This document shows positions 8,431-18,007 of a stretch of DNA of 64,000 nucleotides, piece by piece. Every line of letters starts with the position of its first letter. Position 1 is the stretch's first letter. The DNA is taken from positions 659,001-723,000 of the forward strand of contig NZ_JBBORC010000001.1 of the NCBI RefSeq assembly GCF_038004425.1. Reading direction: 5' to 3'. This DNA is from Solibacillus sp. FSL W7-1464 (GTDB lineage Bacteria; Bacillota; Bacilli; Bacillales_A; Planococcaceae). The position numbers were made by a program, and so were the translations under genes. The notes under the pieces are model-generated. The model saw only the letters and a program-made list of their open reading frames with translations. It was not told the DNA's origin and searched no databases.

Positions 8431-9140
8431 AACCCCCTGCTATGCGGGGGGTTCAAAAAGCTTTTAGCTATGGACAAAAAAAATACTCCAGTCGTACAAT
8501 TAAATCAGGTCTGGTCAACCATTACGTACGAAAGGAGCTCCAATATTGGATAATAAAAGTTTAGCACATACAACATGAAATTGTAAGTATTACATCGTGT
8601 TTGCGCCAAAATATAGAAGAAGAATGATCTACGGAAAAATAAAAGCGGATATCGGTAAAATATTACGTCAACTGTGTGAAAGAAAAGGGTAGAAATCATT
8701 GAAGCTACAGCTTGTCCTGATCATATACATATGTTAGTGAGTATTCCCCGAAGCTTAGTGTATCTGCGTTTGTGGGGTATCTCAAAGGGAAAAGCAGTTC
8801 GATGATATTCGATCGACGTGCAAATTTGAAATATAAATATGGAAACCGAAAATTTTGGTGTCGAGGATATTATGTGGATACAGTAGGGAGAAACCAAAAA
8901 GTCATTCAGGAATATATAAAAAATCAATTGCAGAAAGATCTCCTGGAGGATCAAATGACGATGAAAGAATTCATTGACCCATTCACAGGGGAAGAACTAA
9001 ATCGAAGAAAAAATAAGTACACCGCTTTAGCGGTAGTCGGAAACGTAGTGCGGTTGGCAGACCTTTCAGAGCGTCTTTAGACGTGGGTCAGTAACCCAGC
9101 GTTTCACGCGCAGAGAAAACCACCAGTTCAACTGGTAGTT
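8431..9140 (+). mobile_element. Decayed IS200/IS605-family element
   Basis: The left end has a subterminal palindrome (8431-8453, a 10-bp stem AACCCCCTGC with loop TAT) and the right end another (9120-9140, ACCACCAGTT/AACTGGTAGT with one mismatch), as expected for elements moved by a single-strand Y1 transposase. There are no target duplications or terminal inverted repeats, which fits the family. The transposase gene inside is broken. The boundaries are approximate, because IS200 ends lie a few bases outside the hairpins. Confidence 0.75.
8546..9080 (+). pseudogene. tnpA: Broken IS200-type Y1 transposase (TnpA)
   Basis: A TTG at 8546 follows AAAGGAG. The reading gives DNKSLAHTT, then an in-frame TGA near 8574 where the family has Trp, then CKYYIVFAPKYRRRM. 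A one-base loss in a G run near 8687-8691 shifts frame before the HIHMLVSIP segment carrying the HUH motif (family knowledge). A second one-base loss in a C run near 8746 restores the frame for GYLKGKSSSMIF and KFWCRGYYVDTVG, which holds the catalytic Tyr region. One nonsense codon and two homopolymer deletions make it non-functional. The shape is otherwise full length, so decay is by point events. Confidence 0.85.
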
Positions 9141-9334
9141 TTTATTAATAATATACTGTGGAAAGTAAACAATAGAAAAAGAATGGGAGTCAAAAGTAAC
9201 GGATGTTTTCATTGCTTTTATACCAATTATTCAAAGATAATCCCCTGTAATTTACCTGGAAAAATCAGAAAAAGGCATGTGAGATTTATACATTAATGGT
9301 ATAATTATTATGGGGAAATAAATATATACTGATG

Positions 9335-9408
9335 GAACGCCGTATGCGGTGAAAGTCGCATGTACGGTGTAGGCTCTAAACGAAATCTATTTTTTAAAAA
9401 TAGTATAA
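9335..9408 (+). ncRNA. Group II intron remnant: domain V and probable domain VI
   Basis: Positions 9335-9370 read GAACGCCGTATGCGGTGAAA then GTCGCATGTACGGTGT. This folds as the 34-base domain V hairpin: catalytic CGC triad near the base, a two-base bulge, and a GAAA tetraloop. The form is that of bacterial class C introns. An A/T-rich hairpin follows (CTATTTTT / AAAAATAG, ~9387-9404), consistent with domain VI. No reverse transcriptase or domains I-IV are visible upstream, so this is a 3' fragment. It joins directly to the coding frame that opens at 9409. Confidence 0.7.
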
Positions 9409-11811
9409 GAAGAGAATAGCCAAGAAGATAAAGAAGTAAGTGAAGTTACAGGGACTATTACACTAGCAGATAATTATATTGAAATCGCCGGCAAAGCTTA
9501 TAGTGCAACACCCGAATTGTCGGGTCTTTTTAATGCTGAAAATAAGCAGGTATTAACAAATGCTGAAGTCACAGTTGCGGTTCAAAATAACGAAATTAAA
9601 GAAATAAAGAAATTAACGCTTAATAAAGCGGGAATACTTAATGCAGATGGTGCAGTAATTACAGAATTGATTGTTAATGCAGATCAGGTCAGTCTGGAAA
9701 ATCTAATCGTTACAGGAAATGTGACATTGACGAATAATGTAACAGATAAATTTAATGTTAATAAGGTGAAAATGGAAAACCTCATAACGCAGGAAACTGC
9801 AGAAACAATCACAGATTTACGTGAGGTTGCAGCGGTGAGTACGCGTTTAAAGATTACATTTACAGACTCAACCGTGGCCTATGTAGAAATTCGTCAAGAT
9901 TATGTACACTTTGCCGTGGGAGGTTCAACACTAGTCGAAACGCTAAGTGTGAGAGCTGAAGGTGCAGTATTTGAGTCACCTACCACTGTTTTACCGAATC
10001 TGAAAATTGAAAAAGGTGTCACAAAAGTTGAACTAAATGCTTCAATTGCCAATGTTGTTATTGAAACTGACAATCCTGTTGCAATTAGCGGGAAAGGGAA
10101 TTTTAAAAGTGTTCTAGTAAACACGATGCAAGAGGTGAAAATTACAACTGAGGGTACGATTGGCAAACTGCAATCAAATGCTCAAAATAGTAATATTGAG
10201 TTAGGCGGAACAGTAAAAGTCGGTGAAACGATTGCACATGGTGAAAAAGTAAGTCCTGGAACAATCATTAAAAATATTGATGAGGTGAAAGACAATGTCA
10301 ATATTGATATGGAAGAAGAGGAGAAAGAATCATATTTTGTTGTGAAGCCGATGCCTGTCAAAGAAAAGTACGGATTATTTACCTTATCTTTAACGAATGC
10401 AAATGATGCAACTATTAGATACGAATATGTTGACCAAAATCAAAAGTTACTGACGGAAGGTCAAAGTGTTTCTGAAAATACCAAAATTTACACAGAAGGA
10501 CAACAAATTAATTGGTGGTTCCTAAAAGATTTACATGTATATAAAGTGGATGCAAATAACAAAGTTGTAGAATCGTTCCGACTTTCTAAAAGTCAATTTC
10601 ATATTCCTTTAACAGAAACGACAATGACTGGTGATTTAGTGACGATTAAAAGTGTCTATAGTGAAGAACTTATTCTTGAATATTTATATATTGCAGATGA
10701 AACATCATTTTGGATGACAGAAGAAAAAGCTCAACTGACAAAAGATGAAAATGGTATTCCCACAGTAAAGGTGAAAGTTGGAAAAGACTTTAAGTTCGAC
10801 GAAGAGAAAACTTATGCAGTACATTTTAATGTCGAGAGTACAGATGTTAAATCTGGTTTATTAGCAAGTGATATGATTGGAGATTATAATGGTTCTGACG
10901 CTGTGAACCTGAATTTACTGAGAAGGTATAAAGAGGAACTGCAACCAGTCGATAAAAATGACGGCTTTTCAGCACAGTATTATTATCATAGACTGGGAGA
11001 ATTAATTCGTGAAATTAAAAAAGAATATACTAATAGAGCAGAATCTTATTATAAATTTGTATTAGATGATATTTTAAATGAATTAAGAGTATTTAACTCA
11101 GTAGAAGAAATGAAAATAGTTATAATGAATGTTGAAACAAGATTAGCTTCAGATATTGAAAAATATAATGAAGCAACAACAGCCCTAAACAAACTTTATC
11201 GTGATGACCGTCACGATTATAATTATGAGGATCAATTGCGTCCTGATGTTACAATTGAAGAAATTAATGCCGTCAAGGAGAAAGTAGAGGCGTTACCGGA
11301 ACAAACGGATAAAGAAACAGTTATGCAAAATTTAGACTCAGTAATGCATATGTTTAGACAAGGACAGTTAAAACCTTTATCAGCGGCAATTGATAAGGAA
11401 ATGCAAGTCATTTTGGAGAATTTCACCAGTGGTTTAACGGAAACAACATATTCAGAAAGTGAAATCCACAGAGCTTTAGGGGACCTTTCACAATCAGAAG
11501 CAATTAAAGCTTTAAATAATGCACATGATATTACCATTTCAATTTGGTATCGTGATAATCAAGTTTCTTATAATTTCAGAAAGGGCGAAGATTGGAGCCG
11601 TAATGTTTATTTTCCGTTAGATAATATTATAGTTACTGCCTTTAACCTTGAAGATAACATAACATCCAGACAAGCGCTAAGTATAGAATTGCCACCAGTA
11701 ACAACAGAGACTGGAGCCACTTATGGGCAAAAGTATAATGAAGCACAGGATTCTTTCCAATATTGGGTTAGTGAAGATGGAAATCCATTTAGTTCTACAA
11801 TTGAATGGTAA
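9409..11811 (+). pseudogene. 5'-truncated SLH-family surface protein gene
   Basis: The frame is open from 9409 (a stop codon lies at 9406-9408) to 11811, ~800 codons. It begins EENSQEDKEVSEVTGTITLA with no signal peptide, no SLH domain and no ribosome site; the first possible start inside is TTG 9517. Residues ~10-110 match the segment after the SLH domains in the 21132-23009 protein (shared pattern IEI-G-Y, L-AEVTV, LT-NK-G, INAD-VS-N). The missing 5' part therefore very likely encoded a signal peptide and three SLH domains. The rest is beta-rich, then a helical region (~520-680) of unknown role. The gene is probably silent or gives a cytoplasmic fragment. Confidence 0.75.
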
Positions 11812-11853
11812 ACCATTACTATCAATTAATCTGTAATATTGAGTATTAATACT

Positions 11854-11885
11854 AAAAATGCACCTCATATATGAGGTGCATTTTT
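11854..11885. terminator. Bidirectional terminator
   Basis: AAAAATGCACCTCATAT pairs with ATGAGGTGCATTTTT. There is a T run on both strands, and it lies between the convergent 9409-11811 and 11912-13252 genes. Confidence 0.9.
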
Positions 11886-11911
11886 AGATAGCGAACAATC
11901 TAATTTAATTT

Positions 11912-13252
11912 TTAATTGATAATAAATTTTTTAATAGCGGGTTGCGCTAACTTCATACCGTTACTGGACTGAAACTCTGTATCAACAACTAACCAATACT
12001 CGCTTGGGTCTAAAGGGATAATAGGTGTAACAGTAAGGGTGGCTGAATCAATAATTTCAATGGATATCGGCTGTTGCTGAAATTGATTATCATATATTTT
12101 AATATATTTATTTAAAGGAATTTCAGAGTTTACAGGTAAAGAAAATGATATATTCCACGATTTCATAGGATTTGATGTAACAATAGTTTTCCAGTTCTCA
12201 CCTCGCAGAGATTCTAATAAGTAATCAGACCTAAGAAACCCATTGCCATACTCTTTGTCATAACCTGGAATACCTAAATCTGTTGTCAAAGTTTTTAACT
12301 GCTCCGAAGAATAATTAAGCACATTCGTATGAAGTAAAGCTAATTGACCAGTAAAATAAGCACTGGAAAAAGAAGTCCCGTTTACGATTTTATTAGAACC
12401 AAGCATAGTATAATCACGTACTAATAGTTTCTCCCCCGGTGCAACAAAATCAAGAGTATCATTGGTTGTAGAAAAAGAAGAGCGTACGTGATCTTGGTTA
12501 ATGGAACCTATTGCCAAAACATTTTCGTAGGCTGCAGGATAATAGTATTCTTCCATTCCACTATTTCCAACAGAACTAATAATATTTATGCCTGCTTCAA
12601 TAGCCTTTTGTATTGCTTGTTGTTCTAAAACATGTGGTGATTTTGCACCAAAACTTAAATTAATTATGTCAACATCAAGTTCAATAGCGTAGTCAACGGC
12701 CTTTATTATTGATGAAACATCTAATAACCCTTTGGAATTGGCGGATTTAAGCGGAATTATTTCAATTGGATAAGGTCCAGATATATCGTAAATAATACTC
12801 GCCAGGGCTGTGCCGTGTCCATTGTCATCAATTGGCTGTTCGGTTTGATTTATAAAATTTTTGCCGGGGGTAATATTTGATTTTCTTAATAGTTCTTCGC
12901 TTATTCCTGTATCAATAATGGCTACTTTTGTTTTTCTTATCGGTTCATAAGACCATGTGAAATTGAAATCGTAATTATCAATATACCATTTTTGATTGTA
13001 AATCAAAGAATGTGGTGTATTGGAAATAGTTCGAGTACTATCTTCATGGTAGAGCTGTTTGTTTTCCTTAACGGTACGACTGGAATCATTGGTTGTAATA
13101 ATAGAGATGTCTACATTTCCTAAATACTCTACAGAGGCACTTGGAATTTGCTCTACTTTGCCTTTACTTAAAAATACTTGGGCAACACTTTCTAGTGGGT
13201 AAATTAATAAGCTGCTAAGAAATAGAAATGATAGAACAAACAATCTATACAT
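11912..13252 (-). CDS. Secreted subtilisin-like serine protease (S8) with C-terminal SbsA_Ig domain
   Basis: Start: the ATG at 13252, 8 bases after AGAAAGG; a GTG at 13261 is the alternative. About 446 residues. A signal peptide (~1-25) and a short propeptide-like region are followed by the S8 catalytic domain (~108-345). It has Asp114 (VAIIDTGI), His146 (DNGHGTALA), oxyanion Asn230 (SVGNSG) and Ser294 (NGTSFSSA), all intact. A C-terminal Ig-like domain (~360-446) opens with MKSWNISFS, the same type seen at 94-717 and 3723-4517. It lacks SLH domains. The protease is extracellular; its substrate is unknown. It might process neighbouring surface proteins, but that is inference. Confidence 0.9.
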   Translation of the reverse strand: MYRLFVLSFLFLSSLLIYPLESVAQVFLSKGKVEQIPSASVEYLGNVDISIITTNDSSRTVKENKQLYHEDSTRTISNTPHSLIYNQKWYIDNYDFNFTWSYEPIRKTKVAIIDTGISEELLRKSNITPGKNFINQTEQPIDDNGHGTALASIIYDISGPYPIEIIPLKSANSKGLLDVSSIIKAVDYAIELDVDIINLSFGAKSPHVLEQQAIQKAIEAGINIISSVGNSGMEEYYYPAAYENVLAIGSINQDHVRSSFSTTNDTLDFVAPGEKLLVRDYTMLGSNKIVNGTSFSSAYFTGQLALLHTNVLNYSSEQLKTLTTDLGIPGYDKEYGNGFLRSDYLLESLRGENWKTIVTSNPMKSWNISFSLPVNSEIPLNKYIKIYDNQFQQQPISIEIIDSATLTVTPIIPLDPSEYWLVVDTEFQSSNGMKLAQPAIKKFIIN

Positions 13253-13915
13253 ATAAAACACCTTTCTGATTTGACGGAAATAGGAGGGATACTAGGAATG
13301 ATTGATCTTACGATATATTCCATCTCTTATATTTCCAAAGGTAACAAGAGGACTTTTATGGTCATATAGCCAATTTGATTAACTAATACAAATTTATTAT
13401 AGCAATTCCCGTATCAGGAGGGAACTTGAAAATTTAGGTGGTGTAAAAAACCTGTCGGATTCATTAATTTGAACATTGCAGGTTTTTTTCAATTATTATT
13501 GCAATATAAAATTCATATAGGTACATTTTGATAGTTTTTATCCTGTAGCACTTTGCAATCCTCATTTGGTTTAATTCAACTGGAGAAGTATTAAAATCTC
13601 TCATACTAATTCCTGTGTAAATATCTAAAGTTTTTCCGATGAACTATAGTTAATATTCGTTACTTCGATATTTGCGTTAGCAGGTGACCGAAGCACTGTA
13701 TCCTTCTGAAAGGGTAATTGACCTGTTATATATATTTCTTGATAGCCGTGCCCATCTTCTTAGTTTTTCAGTAAGCTAACGATGTAATTTCTTAATGAAC
13801 TATACATCTGATTCACATAATTGTAATGTTTTAAATTTTATGAGCTAATTAATAGTTTGTGAAGAATTACCATTACTTGAAATTCTGTTATACTAATGGA
13901 AAAAGGAGTGTTGAA
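13253..13915. other. Intergenic region with hairpin and possible coding relic
   Basis: There is no intact gene in 663 bases. A hairpin with arms AAAAAACCTG and CAGGTTTTTT lies at 13446-13487; its ~24-base loop makes it a weak terminator. On the minus strand, 13759-13625 is open for 44 codons (EDGHGYQEIYITGQLPFQ... ending EVTNINYSSSEKL) without a start or ribosome site and looks like a decayed gene end. The remaining bases hold the promoters of the two divergent neighbours, which I could not place with confidence. Confidence 0.4.
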
Positions 13916-15700
13916 ATGAATAAATTCAATAAATATGCAGCCGCCTTATTTTTAACAGTCTCGTCAATTGCATTCATCCATACTCCAGCATTTGCCGAGA
14001 GCTTAGAAAAAATAGAGCAAACGAATATTACAATAGAGAACCCATCTTTAGCTAGTGTAGTAGATTTTTCACAAAGCCAGAGACAATTATTTTCGTTGCA
14101 GCAAAATGTATATGAAAGTTCAAATTTAAGAGATTTGTCAGCTATTATTACTTCTCAAGCAAACCAATATAAAAATGAGTTTGCAGTGAAGTATTCAGGA
14201 GATTCGGCGAATTTAAAAGAAGAGTTATCTACTATTTTCAATGATTATTTAGCAAATAATGATTACGCAAATGGAACGGTAAAATCCTTTTCATTCAATT
14301 ATGGTGGCACGAGTAATAATGTGACTATCAATATTAAACTCGAATATCATAATACAATCGCCCAAGAAGAATTTATTTCTCAGGAAGTGAAGCGAATTGC
14401 AAAAGAAATTATCGAACCTGAAATGTCAGAGGTTGAAAAAATTAAAGCGATTAATGATTATATTGTTTTAAATACCACTTATTCTTATGATACTTCAACA
14501 ACACCGCATTCAGCCTATGCTCTATTTAATGAAGGGAAAGGGGTTTGCCAGGCGTATGCCTTAGCTGCCTACCGTTTATTAAAGGAAGCAAATTTTGAAG
14601 TGCGATATGTGACCGGTTATGCAAATGAACCCCATGCATGGAATTTAGTGAAGGTAGATGGAGAATGGTATCACTTAGACACGACTTGGAACGATCCGGT
14701 ATTCGGTAACAATGAAGATATGTCTGATTACGTCCGGTATAAATATTTTTTGATTTCAGATAAAGAGATTAATAAAGATCACACTATTGATAACAATGGT
14801 TACCCTGCAGCGACAAGTGACCGATTTATTGAATTTAGAACAATAAGTAGCCCGGTTACGATTGGTAATACTCTATATTTTGAAAATCAAAAAGATGATA
14901 TTAAGCTTTATAAACTAAATATGAATACTTACTCACCAAAAGCAGAGAAGGTATCGGATACTCGAGTACAATATTTAACTTATGCAAATGACGCTCTCTA
15001 CTTTAGTAACTATTCGAGCGGGGCACACTTATACAAAATGAATTTAGACGGTACTGGAGTAACATTATTAGTCAATAAATTGGTGACAAAAATTGATAAA
15101 ACTGCGGATGAATTAATCGCTTACTCAAATAATGAAGTAATTTACCGGGAACCTGTCACTAATACAGGACCAGTTACTCCTCCTGATGAAACACCGGATT
15201 TAATAAAAATTGCAGCTTTTTCCTCAAGTGTTGAGAAAATGATACTTTTGAGCTCAAGCTTCCGTTTAGATGCTGAAAAATTATTTGAGATGTATGAAGA
15301 ACTAACAAATAATGAGAAAGCTTTGGTCTCGGTAGATACTCAAAATAAGTTTACCCTTATTGATCAATATTATAAAAAGCTAATTGCATTAAAATTCACG
15401 GAAACAGTTGAATGGGATTCGGTAAAAACGGTAAAAGAAATAAATAAACAATGGGCAATTACACTTAGTCACGATGTTGAAAACTTTAATGAGAACTTTT
15501 CGAAAATATATGTAGTAGATATGTTTGGAGAAAAGGTAGGAGTGGACTTTGAAGTTAACGGAAATACTATAAATGTAATTCCTGAATCAAACTATACTCA
15601 GAATATTGTATATACGCTTGTTGTCCCGGCAGATTTGAAAAATAAAAATGGCGATACGCTTGGGCAAGGTGTACATTTACAGTTTATCGTTAAACCATAG
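13916..15700 (+). CDS. Exported transglutaminase-like protein with C-terminal SbsA_Ig domain
   Basis: Start: the ATG at 13916 follows AAAAGGAG and leads a signal peptide ending AFA-E; the upstream extension has neither. About 594 residues. A transglutaminase/protease-like domain (~175-270) carries the Cys-His-Asp triad: GVCQAYA (Cys ~210), NEPHAWN (His ~240) and YHLDTTW (Asp ~255). Next is a DUF5050-like beta segment (~305-400, LYKLNMN, LYKMNLDG), then a helical linker. A C-terminal SbsA-type Ig domain (~500-594) opens with KQWAITLS and ends TLVVP. Such domains can crosslink, cleave or bind wall proteins; which applies is unknown. A terminator follows directly, so it is probably monocistronic. 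Confidence 0.85.
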   Translation: MNKFNKYAAALFLTVSSIAFIHTPAFAESLEKIEQTNITIENPSLASVVDFSQSQRQLFSLQQNVYESSNLRDLSAIITSQANQYKNEFAVKYSGDSANLKEELSTIFNDYLANNDYANGTVKSFSFNYGGTSNNVTINIKLEYHNTIAQEEFISQEVKRIAKEIIEPEMSEVEKIKAINDYIVLNTTYSYDTSTTPHSAYALFNEGKGVCQAYALAAYRLLKEANFEVRYVTGYANEPHAWNLVKVDGEWYHLDTTWNDPVFGNNEDMSDYVRYKYFLISDKEINKDHTIDNNGYPAATSDRFIEFRTISSPVTIGNTLYFENQKDDIKLYKLNMNTYSPKAEKVSDTRVQYLTYANDALYFSNYSSGAHLYKMNLDGTGVTLLVNKLVTKIDKTADELIAYSNNEVIYREPVTNTGPVTPPDETPDLIKIAAFSSSVEKMILLSSSFRLDAEKLFEMYEELTNNEKALVSVDTQNKFTLIDQYYKKLIALKFTETVEWDSVKTVKEINKQWAITLSHDVENFNENFSKIYVVDMFGEKVGVDFEVNGNTINVIPESNYTQNIVYTLVVPADLKNKNGDTLGQGVHLQFIVKP

Positions 15701-15739
15701 TACAGGCAGGATGACGCTCTTGTAATGGTATAAAACTTT

Positions 15740-15784
15740 AAACCCCTAGATACCCGACTGTCCATCGGATATTCAGGGGTTTTT
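15740..15784 (+). terminator. Terminator of the transglutaminase-like gene
   Basis: AACCCC and an inner CCGA pair with TCGG and GGGGTT, followed by TTTTT. Confidence 0.85.
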
Positions 15785-15844
15785 CAATTTGTTTTATTTT
15801 GTGAATGTAACGTCACCACTACGTGTAAATAGTGTGATTGGTTG

Positions 15845-15994
15845 CTAACCTTTATTCGTTACAGTTATTTCTTCATTTGCACTAAAATTAATCCACGGTA
15901 CTTTTGGGGAGCCTTCGAATTGCCCATTACCTGTGTAACCTAAGTTTTTGAATGAGTAACTGCCTGTCTCAGTTGGCTCCTTAATAATAGTCAA
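15845..15994 (-). pseudogene. Coding relic, C-terminal fragment of a lost gene
   Basis: Minus-strand frame of 49 codons ending at TAG (15845-15847): IIKEPTETGSYSFKNLGY, then a stretch ending WINFSANEEITVTNKG. The composition is protein-like (aromatics, Gly/Pro turns, beta pattern). There is no start codon with a ribosome site, and it begins right at a terminator hairpin. I read it as the tail of a decayed surface-protein gene. It could still be chance. Confidence 0.35.
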
Positions 15995-16032
15995 AAAAAA
16001 CGATGAGCACTCCGTAGGTGTTCATCGTTTTT
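15993..16032. terminator. Terminator downstream of the TcaA-like gene
   Basis: AAAACGATGA-CAC pairs with GGTG-TCATCGTTTT; T runs occur on both strands. It lies 15 bases after the 16047-17498 stop codon. Confidence 0.9.
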
Positions 16033-16046
16033 ACTGCCAAATAATT

Positions 16047-17498
16047 TTAATTAGTAATTTTAGTCTTCTTCACTTTCGCATTATCATCTAAACCGGTGAT
16101 TTTTAGCTGGCCATTGATGAGCTTAAGGGTATATTTTTTTTGACGTTCATAATGCCAGTTATCATCTGTGCTTGTAAAGAAGTCGAATACTTCATAACTG
16201 TATAGATTAAACGTGTTTTCATTGACAGTTTCAATAGAAGAAATGTCATTTGAAATGAAATCGTATTGATAACTAAAGCCAAAGTCGTTATGATCAATAA
16301 CAAATTTACGGTAATCATCTTTTAACTTTGTACCGTCTGCAAAGTAATCCGATACGTAGGAAAAATCACCGTACATTAATGCAAAGCTGTAGTCACTTCT
16401 AAAATCATAAAACAGTTGTCGTGCATAATCCTCATACTCATAAGTGAATTCTTCCATCGCCTGTTTTTTCTCTTTTGCAACCTCTTCGGCTTTAATTTTT
16501 GCTTGTACATCTGAGAAGGCTAAATGGATTTGTGTGTCTTCCACAGCGACAGTTTCAGATTTCTTTTCTCCACCATCCGCATTTGTAATAGCCTGCAATT
16601 TCACCGTGCCATCCGTTGGTATGTTATAAAGCTTTAGTTGCTTGGCAGTTTTCTTTGTACTTTTACCGTTCATCCAAATAATTGCATCATCATAATCCGA
16701 TGTGATGTTAATTGTTTGATCGCTAAAGTCGAAGAATAGCTCGTACGCATTGCTTCCATCACCGATAATTGTATTTCGTCGTTCATATGTTTGTTTAGAT
16801 GAGTCATCTGTTACTAATACATTAAATGTATGTATGCCAGGTGTAAAACTTCCAATTATAGTGTCGGAATCTTCAGTAAGTGTAATTGTATCGTCATTCG
16901 GTAATGCTACTTCTATATTCGGAACTGAGCTAGAAGCTGTTACTTTAATCGGCTCTAATTGCACTTTAATTTTCTTGTAAAATAATAAATACTTTTCATC
17001 GACAACGCTTATTAAGTTATTGCCTTCTTGATCTTGAATAGGACTTAAATATTTTCCTTGTTCAACTGAACGAATCATTTCTTTAATCGTTGGACTAATT
17101 GAATTCGTCCAATCTTCTTCTTTCATAAAATCATAAAAGCTTTCGTGGTTTGCTAAAACATCTTTATGCATTGAGAAGTAAGAGAAAAATGCTTCACTAT
17201 CTTTCATAATAAATGCGCGGTCAGCGTTCGAAAGCTGTTTATAAGGATCAATTGATTTTTGAATGAAGAAGTGAGCACCAATAAGTACGATTGCTAAAGT
17301 AATAATAATAGTAAAAGTCAATTTATTTTTTCTCTTCATTTTTGTACGAGTTTTAGGTGCTATTTGTGTTGGTACAGATGTTTTTACAGTTCGGGTTAGT
17401 ACTTTTTCAGTAGTTTTAGATGGGTATGGGTTACCACATCCCTGACAAAAACGACTGTTATCTGTGTTTTCTTGACCACAAATCGAGCAAATTTCCAT
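16047..17498 (-). CDS. TcaA/YvbJ-like zinc-ribbon membrane-anchored protein
   Basis: 483 residues; the ATG at 17498 follows AAAGGAGGG. An N-terminal zinc ribbon (CSICGQ...FCQGCG, residues 4-21), a basic linker and one membrane segment (~60-78, LTFTIIITLAIVLIGA) precede a large outside part. That part has the TcaA-type repeated beta domains (~85-310, with FTPGIHTFNVLV and YELFFDFS) and a C-terminal ~120-residue NTF2-like region (DYARQLFYDF...). TcaA family members in Firmicutes affect glycopeptide sensitivity and wall stress; that role is known for S. aureus and only inferred here. It is divergent from two further zinc-ribbon genes. Confidence 0.8.
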   Translation of the reverse strand: MEICSICGQENTDNSRFCQGCGNPYPSKTTEKVLTRTVKTSVPTQIAPKTRTKMKRKNKLTFTIIITLAIVLIGAHFFIQKSIDPYKQLSNADRAFIMKDSEAFFSYFSMHKDVLANHESFYDFMKEEDWTNSISPTIKEMIRSVEQGKYLSPIQDQEGNNLISVVDEKYLLFYKKIKVQLEPIKVTASSSVPNIEVALPNDDTITLTEDSDTIIGSFTPGIHTFNVLVTDDSSKQTYERRNTIIGDGSNAYELFFDFSDQTINITSDYDDAIIWMNGKSTKKTAKQLKLYNIPTDGTVKLQAITNADGGEKKSETVAVEDTQIHLAFSDVQAKIKAEEVAKEKKQAMEEFTYEYEDYARQLFYDFRSDYSFALMYGDFSYVSDYFADGTKLKDDYRKFVIDHNDFGFSYQYDFISNDISSIETVNENTFNLYSYEVFDFFTSTDDNWHYERQKKYTLKLINGQLKITGLDDNAKVKKTKITN

Positions 17499-17605
17499 TC
17501 ATCTGTCCCTCCTTTCTTACATATTATACAATATTTATAATTCTAATGTTGTAAATATGAAAATTAAAGGATAGAATTTACACAAATAGTTAAGGAGGAG
17601 AAAGT

Positions 17606-18007
17606 ATGTCGATGAATGTGAAGGAGCAACGACAACTGCTTTTACAAAAAAAAGAAGCGCGTGTCTTAAAGATGGTACAGCTTGGTGAAAATGTACACAA
17701 AAAATTACTTTTAAATAGTATGGTAGGTTCTGAATTTAAGAGTAACTCAGCAGAGATTTTAAGTTTAGATAAGGAGATTTATAAGTTATCTAAAAGCATT
17801 ATGGAACAGTCGCAAAATCAAGAGAAATGTGTACAATGTCAAAACCCGATTTCTACAGATATAAAGTTTTGTGGACATTGTGGACAATTAAATTCATATT
17901 ACGCAGATGTAACTGCTCCGAAAAAGGAATGTGCGATATGCGAAGAGCAAATTGATGGACAGGTACAGTTTTGCCCGTGCTGTGGAACAGAGCAGGGAGG
18001 AGTCTAA
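17606..18007 (+). CDS. Small double zinc-ribbon protein
   Basis: 133 residues; ATG 17606 after AAGGAGGAG. A helical N-terminal half (~1-65, probably coiled coil) is followed by two zinc ribbons: CVQCQN...FCGHCG (~72-92) and CAICEE...FCPCCG (~111-130). There is no membrane segment or signal peptide, so it is cytoplasmic. The next gene starts at the base after its stop codon, so the two are co-translated. Such ribbons usually bind protein or nucleic acid. The partner is unknown, but the neighbour at 18008 and the TcaA-like protein both carry similar ribbons. Confidence 0.85.
   Translation: MSMNVKEQRQLLLQKKEARVLKMVQLGENVHKKLLLNSMVGSEFKSNSAEILSLDKEIYKLSKSIMEQSQNQEKCVQCQNPISTDIKFCGHCGQLNSYYADVTAPKKECAICEEQIDGQVQFCPCCGTEQGGV

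Noticed and set aside
8772-9080. Separate 102-residue gene
   Set aside because: It is the 3' half of the broken IS200 transposase; the ATG-like start is an internal codon after the second frameshift.
13625-13759. Small minus-strand gene of 44 codons
   Set aside because: No start codon or ribosome site; kept only as a possible relic in the intergenic entry.
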